From Deltaproteobacteria bacterium (lineage in GTDB: Bacteria > Desulfobacterota > Syntrophobacteria > BM002), in the NCBI GenBank assembly GCA_022340905.1, contig JAJDNB010000198.1, forward strand, positions 1-46,868: a stretch of DNA of 46,868 nucleotides. Direction: 5' to 3'. Below are positions 44,083-46,868 of this stretch, piece after piece (the first letter of the stretch is position 1; every line of letters starts with the position of its first letter). A program made the translations under genes and the position numbers. The notes below the pieces were generated by a model. That model worked only from the letters and a program-made list of their open reading frames with translations, did no database searches and was not told where the DNA came from.

Positions 44083-45516
44083 TTACCGACTCTTCGTCTC
44101 CTGCCGCTGTTCTTCTTTAATCTCTCCCTTCAGCTGCTGCAGTTCCTTCTCTATAGCCTCTTTGCGGTTGGGACTGTCCGCATATCGCAAAGCTTCCATA
44201 AAGTGAAACTGTGCATTTTTTAAAGATCCCTCACGCCTGTAATGAATCCCGAACTGGTAATGTGCTTCCGCCAGTTGATTTAATTTGCCATAGGCCATTC
44301 CGAGGTAGTAGTGGATGCCCGGTAAGTTATCGTTTATTCGTGCTGCTCGTGCCAGATTCTTACTTGCCTCTTCTGCTTTACCCTGCTCCAGTTGGGTACG
44401 TCCCAGGGTATAGAGGGCCATGGGTTGATCAGGTTCCAGAATGAGCGCTGAAGAGACCACCGCGTCGGACTTATCGAATTCACCCATCTCGAAGTAGGTC
44501 TCTCCTAGATCAACTAAGATGGGGACGAGATCCGGGCGTAGATTGATGGCGTTTTTGAAGGAATCGACCGCCTCTTGCATCATCCTTTGCCTCCTTTGCA
44601 GCAGACCCATCCCATAGTAGGCCATCACCTTGGTTTCAGCTCTTGCCATCCATTCGCGAAACTTGGCTGAGGCCTCCGCAGGGTTTTCGTAACCACCATA
44701 AAGTTTAGTCTGCATTAGCAAAAAGGCATCAGAGTTATTACCACCCTTTTGGGTGGCTTTGGAAGACTTGGGCCGTGTCTCCACTGTACTGGACAGATAG
44801 GCGACACGTTCGGGCACTCCCGGGTGGGTTTGGAGATAGGTAGGCGCATGGCCGCCAGCTTTCCAACTCTCCTGGCCCATTTTTCTCATTATTTTTACAA
44901 AATCCTCGCCATTATAGTTAGCCGCTTCCAGATAGCGCAGTCCTTTGCGGTCAGCTTCCTCTTCATCCTGGCGGCTGTAGTTCAGCATAGCCGAGCTGGC
45001 ACCGGCCTGACTACCCATCATCATCGCCGCCCCAGCCTGGCCGCCCACAAGGATTCCGGCCAAAAGGCCGCCGAGAGAAGCTATGCTCAATTTTTGCGCC
45101 CTGGCTATACGCTGGGCAATGTGCCGGGACTGGACGTGGCCAATCTCGTGACCCAGGATTGCCGCCAGCTCTCCTTCATCGTCCATAATCTCTATGAGGC
45201 CGCGGTTTATGAACACGTGCCCTGCCGGGGCCGCGAAGGCGTTAAGGTCGCTGCTGTCCACCACGTAAAAATCATAGGGGAAGGTATGAACCTCAAGATG
45301 GGCCACAACGTTCTGCCCCACCTTGTTAACGTAACCAACCACCTCAGGGTCCTCGACTAATTTGAGCTGCTGCAAGGCCGCATGGAGAAACTTGTCCCCC
45401 ATCTTCTTTTCATCCTCAATTGACAAATCAGCACGTGCCTTGCCGGGAAACCACCCCCCTAACATGGAGAATATCAGCACCAAAACCAATACTTTCAACC
45501 GATATTTTGTCATCAT
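44083..45516 (-). CDS. M48-family metalloprotease with TPR repeats (BepA/YfgC-like)
   Basis: A 477-residue exported protease. A signal peptide (KVLVLVLIFSMLGGWFPGKARA) is followed by the zinc motif HEIGH (123-127), third ligand in DEEEADRKG, a membrane-associated Gly/Ala-rich segment (LGGLLAGILVGGQAGAAMM), and a C-terminal row of four or so tetratricopeptide repeats. BepA-type enzymes monitor outer-membrane protein assembly in the periplasm. Its gene converges on fusA with an 11-nt gap. Confidence 0.92.
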   Translation of the reverse strand: MMTKYRLKVLVLVLIFSMLGGWFPGKARADLSIEDEKKMGDKFLHAALQQLKLVEDPEVVGYVNKVGQNVVAHLEVHTFPYDFYVVDSSDLNAFAAPAGHVFINRGLIEIMDDEGELAAILGHEIGHVQSRHIAQRIARAQKLSIASLGGLLAGILVGGQAGAAMMMGSQAGASSAMLNYSRQDEEEADRKGLRYLEAANYNGEDFVKIMRKMGQESWKAGGHAPTYLQTHPGVPERVAYLSSTVETRPKSSKATQKGGNNSDAFLLMQTKLYGGYENPAEASAKFREWMARAETKVMAYYGMGLLQRRQRMMQEAVDSFKNAINLRPDLVPILVDLGETYFEMGEFDKSDAVVSSALILEPDQPMALYTLGRTQLEQGKAEEASKNLARAARINDNLPGIHYYLGMAYGKLNQLAEAHYQFGIHYRREGSLKNAQFHFMEALRYADSPNRKEAIEKELQQLKGEIKEEQRQETKSR

Positions 45517-45607
45517 AGAAAGATCTCGTCTTTAGTTATATCTGCAAATTATTATAGCAGAAATTATATTTTAGTTCTTCTGGCTTCTCAGACCCGCGGT
45601 GCCTAGT

Positions 45608-45632
45608 GATCTGCTGTCTGCTGCTAGCTGGT
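45608..45632. repeat. Single arm, 7-nt period (CTGCTGN family, copy 5)
   Basis: TCTGCTG TCTGCTG CTAGCTGG words lie immediately after the rsfS stop codon. The partner arm is not clear. Confidence 0.6.
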
Positions 45633-45636
45633 ACTT

Positions 45637-46032
45637 TCATTGATCCGCGGACCCTGTCTCAGAGAACTCTATCTGCCGGGCTTCCCACCATAAACCCTCA
45701 AGATCATAAAATGCTCTCATGGGATGATAAAAAATGTGCACTACTACATCATTGAGATCGAGGAGCACCCAATGACCATCAAGTAAACCTTCTACCCCCA
45801 TGGGCTTGGCTCTTCGTTGGGCCAAAGCTGCTTCTATATGCTCGGCAAGGGCTTGAACGTGCCGAGTCGAACGGCCGGAGCAGATGACAAAATAATCCGT
45901 ATAATCCACTAGTTCATCCACTTTCCAGATCAAAGGGTTTTCTGCCTTATGGGCTGCCGCCACCTCAGCGCATAGTATCGCTTTTTCTTGCCCCCCCATC
46001 TCCTCGATTTTTTTTGAAGTGTGTGGTTTCAT
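45637..46032 (-). CDS. rsfS: Ribosomal silencing factor RsfS
   Basis: Binds L14 and blocks subunit joining when nutrients are scarce. The 131-residue protein shows the family core DYTDYFVICSGRSTRHVQALAEHIEAAL, GHWVLLDLNDVVVHIFYHPMRAFYDLEGLWW. A dozen variable residues precede the core; a downstream Met at residue 12 is an alternative start. It follows nadD, the usual partner. Confidence 0.95.
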   Translation of the reverse strand: MKPHTSKKIEEMGGQEKAILCAEVAAAHKAENPLIWKVDELVDYTDYFVICSGRSTRHVQALAEHIEAALAQRRAKPMGVEGLLDGHWVLLDLNDVVVHIFYHPMRAFYDLEGLWWEARQIEFSETGSADQ

Positions 46033-46065
46033 ATCTCCTAGTCGTTGATCTTAACTCACCTGAGC

Positions 46066-46149
46066 GATAGATGTGGGATGTGTTATATGGGGTATGAGAT
46101 TTGCCGTTCTTCGGAGTTAAGTATCCCACATCTCATATCTCACATCTAA
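46066..46149. repeat. Inverted repeat, 7-nt period (GATGTGR family, copy 2)
   Basis: The left arm (46066-46100) contains GATAGATGTGGGATGTG, and the right arm (46121-46149) contains TATCCCACATCTCATATCTC words. It is a close relative of the copy at 29005 and lies between nadD and rsfS. Confidence 0.82.
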
Positions 46150-46228
46150 CTCGAATTAATTTCGGATTTCTCCACTATGCCTCAAGATTTGCGATATTTT
46201 GTCAGCTCTGGCATCGCGTTTCTTATTA

Positions 46229-46868
46229 TTACCTATACAGACCCTCCTGGCGAATGTAGTGTTCCACCTCGTCGGGTAATAGGTAACGCACCGAAGATCT
46301 ATGGGCCAGAAGATTTCTAATGTTGGAGGAAGAGATATCCAAAAGAGTTATTTCCCGGTAATAGACGACATATTGGTTCGGATGTACGTAGCCCTGGATT
46401 TCGGAGTCAAAAGAATACCTGTCATCGACCTGGGTCTTTAGCATTACATCCAAGGATTCCGGAGCAAACCCAGGCCGCGCTACTACAACAAAGTGGCAGA
46501 GGCTGAATAGCTCACGGTAACTCTTCCAAGTGGGTAGTTCCAAGAATGCATCTAATCCCAAGACAAAATATAGTCCCTCACCCTCGCCATATTCGCTTGA
46601 AAGTAGCGTCAGAGTTTCCACTGAGTATGACATCCCTGGACGTTGATGCTCCAGATCTGACAGCACGAAAAGAGGGTTCCCGCGAAGTGCTAATTCTAAC
46701 ATGCGCCACCGATGATCAAAGGAAACTAGACCCGTCGCACTCTTGTGAGGTGGTTTTGCCGAAGGCATGAAAATTACCTGTCGCAATTGCAGCGACTCCG
46801 CCACTTCTTCAGCCGCTCGCAAGTGGCCAAGATGAACCGGGTTAAAGGTTCCGCCCATAATTCCGATA
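46229..46868 (-). CDS. nadD: Nicotinate-nucleotide adenylyltransferase (5' end beyond window)
   Basis: Makes nicotinate adenine dinucleotide in NAD synthesis. The visible part has GIMGGTFNPVHLGHLRAAEE (nucleotide-binding HLGH), FMPSAKPPHK, LGLDAFLELPTWKSY and the C-terminal DISSSNIRNLL. The frame is open through the window edge (residues I-G-I before the first Met), so a few N-terminal residues are missing. Confidence 0.95.
   Translation of the reverse strand, partial: IGIMGGTFNPVHLGHLRAAEEVAESLQLRQVIFMPSAKPPHKSATGLVSFDHRWRMLELALRGNPLFVLSDLEHQRPGMSYSVETLTLLSSEYGEGEGLYFVLGLDAFLELPTWKSYRELFSLCHFVVVARPGFAPESLDVMLKTQVDDRYSFDSEIQGYVHPNQYVVYYREITLLDISSSNIRNLLAHRSSVRYLLPDEVEHYIRQEGLYR

Overview
The window looks like chromosomal DNA of an anaerobic Desulfobacterota-type bacterium (former Deltaproteobacteria), probably from an uncultured lineage. 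This placement is an inference from several things together: the gene order rimP-nusA-rnpM-infB-DUF503-rbfA-nrnA-truB-rpsO-pnp-M16 peptidase-dut, a HrcA/CIRCE-controlled groESL operon, abundant NtrC-type signalling, a GldA/GldF/GldG/DUF4340 export-type cluster, a stand-alone EF-G, and mid-range base composition. Nearly all of it is housekeeping sequence. No phage, plasmid, CRISPR or complete insertion sequence was found.

Layout. At 1-398 lies the 3' half of a TauE/SafE permease. From 14283 down to 462 runs a long minus-strand translation and RNA-metabolism cluster (rimP to a YycJ-like hydrolase), headed by tRNA-Gly(CCC) and an unusual terminator hairpin just in front of rimP. From 14830 to 18922 are a MetE-like protein, a methyltransferase, serC and two small proteins. 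From 19332 to 24349 is a protein-folding segment: groES-groEL, rpoZ, an unknown alpha-helical protein, dnaJ and a small zinc-ribbon protein. From 24492 to 28968 is a tightly packed ABC/Gld-like operon, followed by an alpha/beta hydrolase. From 36470 down to 30015 is a signalling island on the minus strand: an NtrC-family activator, a tiny secreted-peptide gene with its own sigma54 promoter and terminator, an oligopeptide-binding lipoprotein, a membrane histidine kinase and a single-domain receiver. From 36831 to 46868 are hpt, a DUF3426 protein, a K+ channel, serS, an IHF-like protein, a GerMN protein, fusA, an M48/TPR protease, rsfS and a nadD cut by the window edge.

Two things go beyond routine annotation. 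First, the signalling island contains all parts of a possible peptide-signalling loop. A 33-residue ORF predicts a signal peptide followed by only EGGGGF. It is preceded by a near-consensus -24/-12 promoter and, about 190 bp further up, a TGCACA-N6-TGTGCA palindrome. An NtrC-type activator is encoded just upstream, and an Opp-type binding lipoprotein plus histidine kinase just downstream. The functional link is a hypothesis. Second, many of the longer intergenic gaps carry a peculiar repeat architecture: two inverted arms, each built of 2-5 tandem copies of a short degenerate word with a strict period of 7, 8 or 9 nt. The words differ between gaps, arms may be nested, and they often start at or inside stop codons. 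A separate 180-bp near-palindromic element (arms GCCCGG..TCATGAAT), with single arms elsewhere, is also dispersed here.
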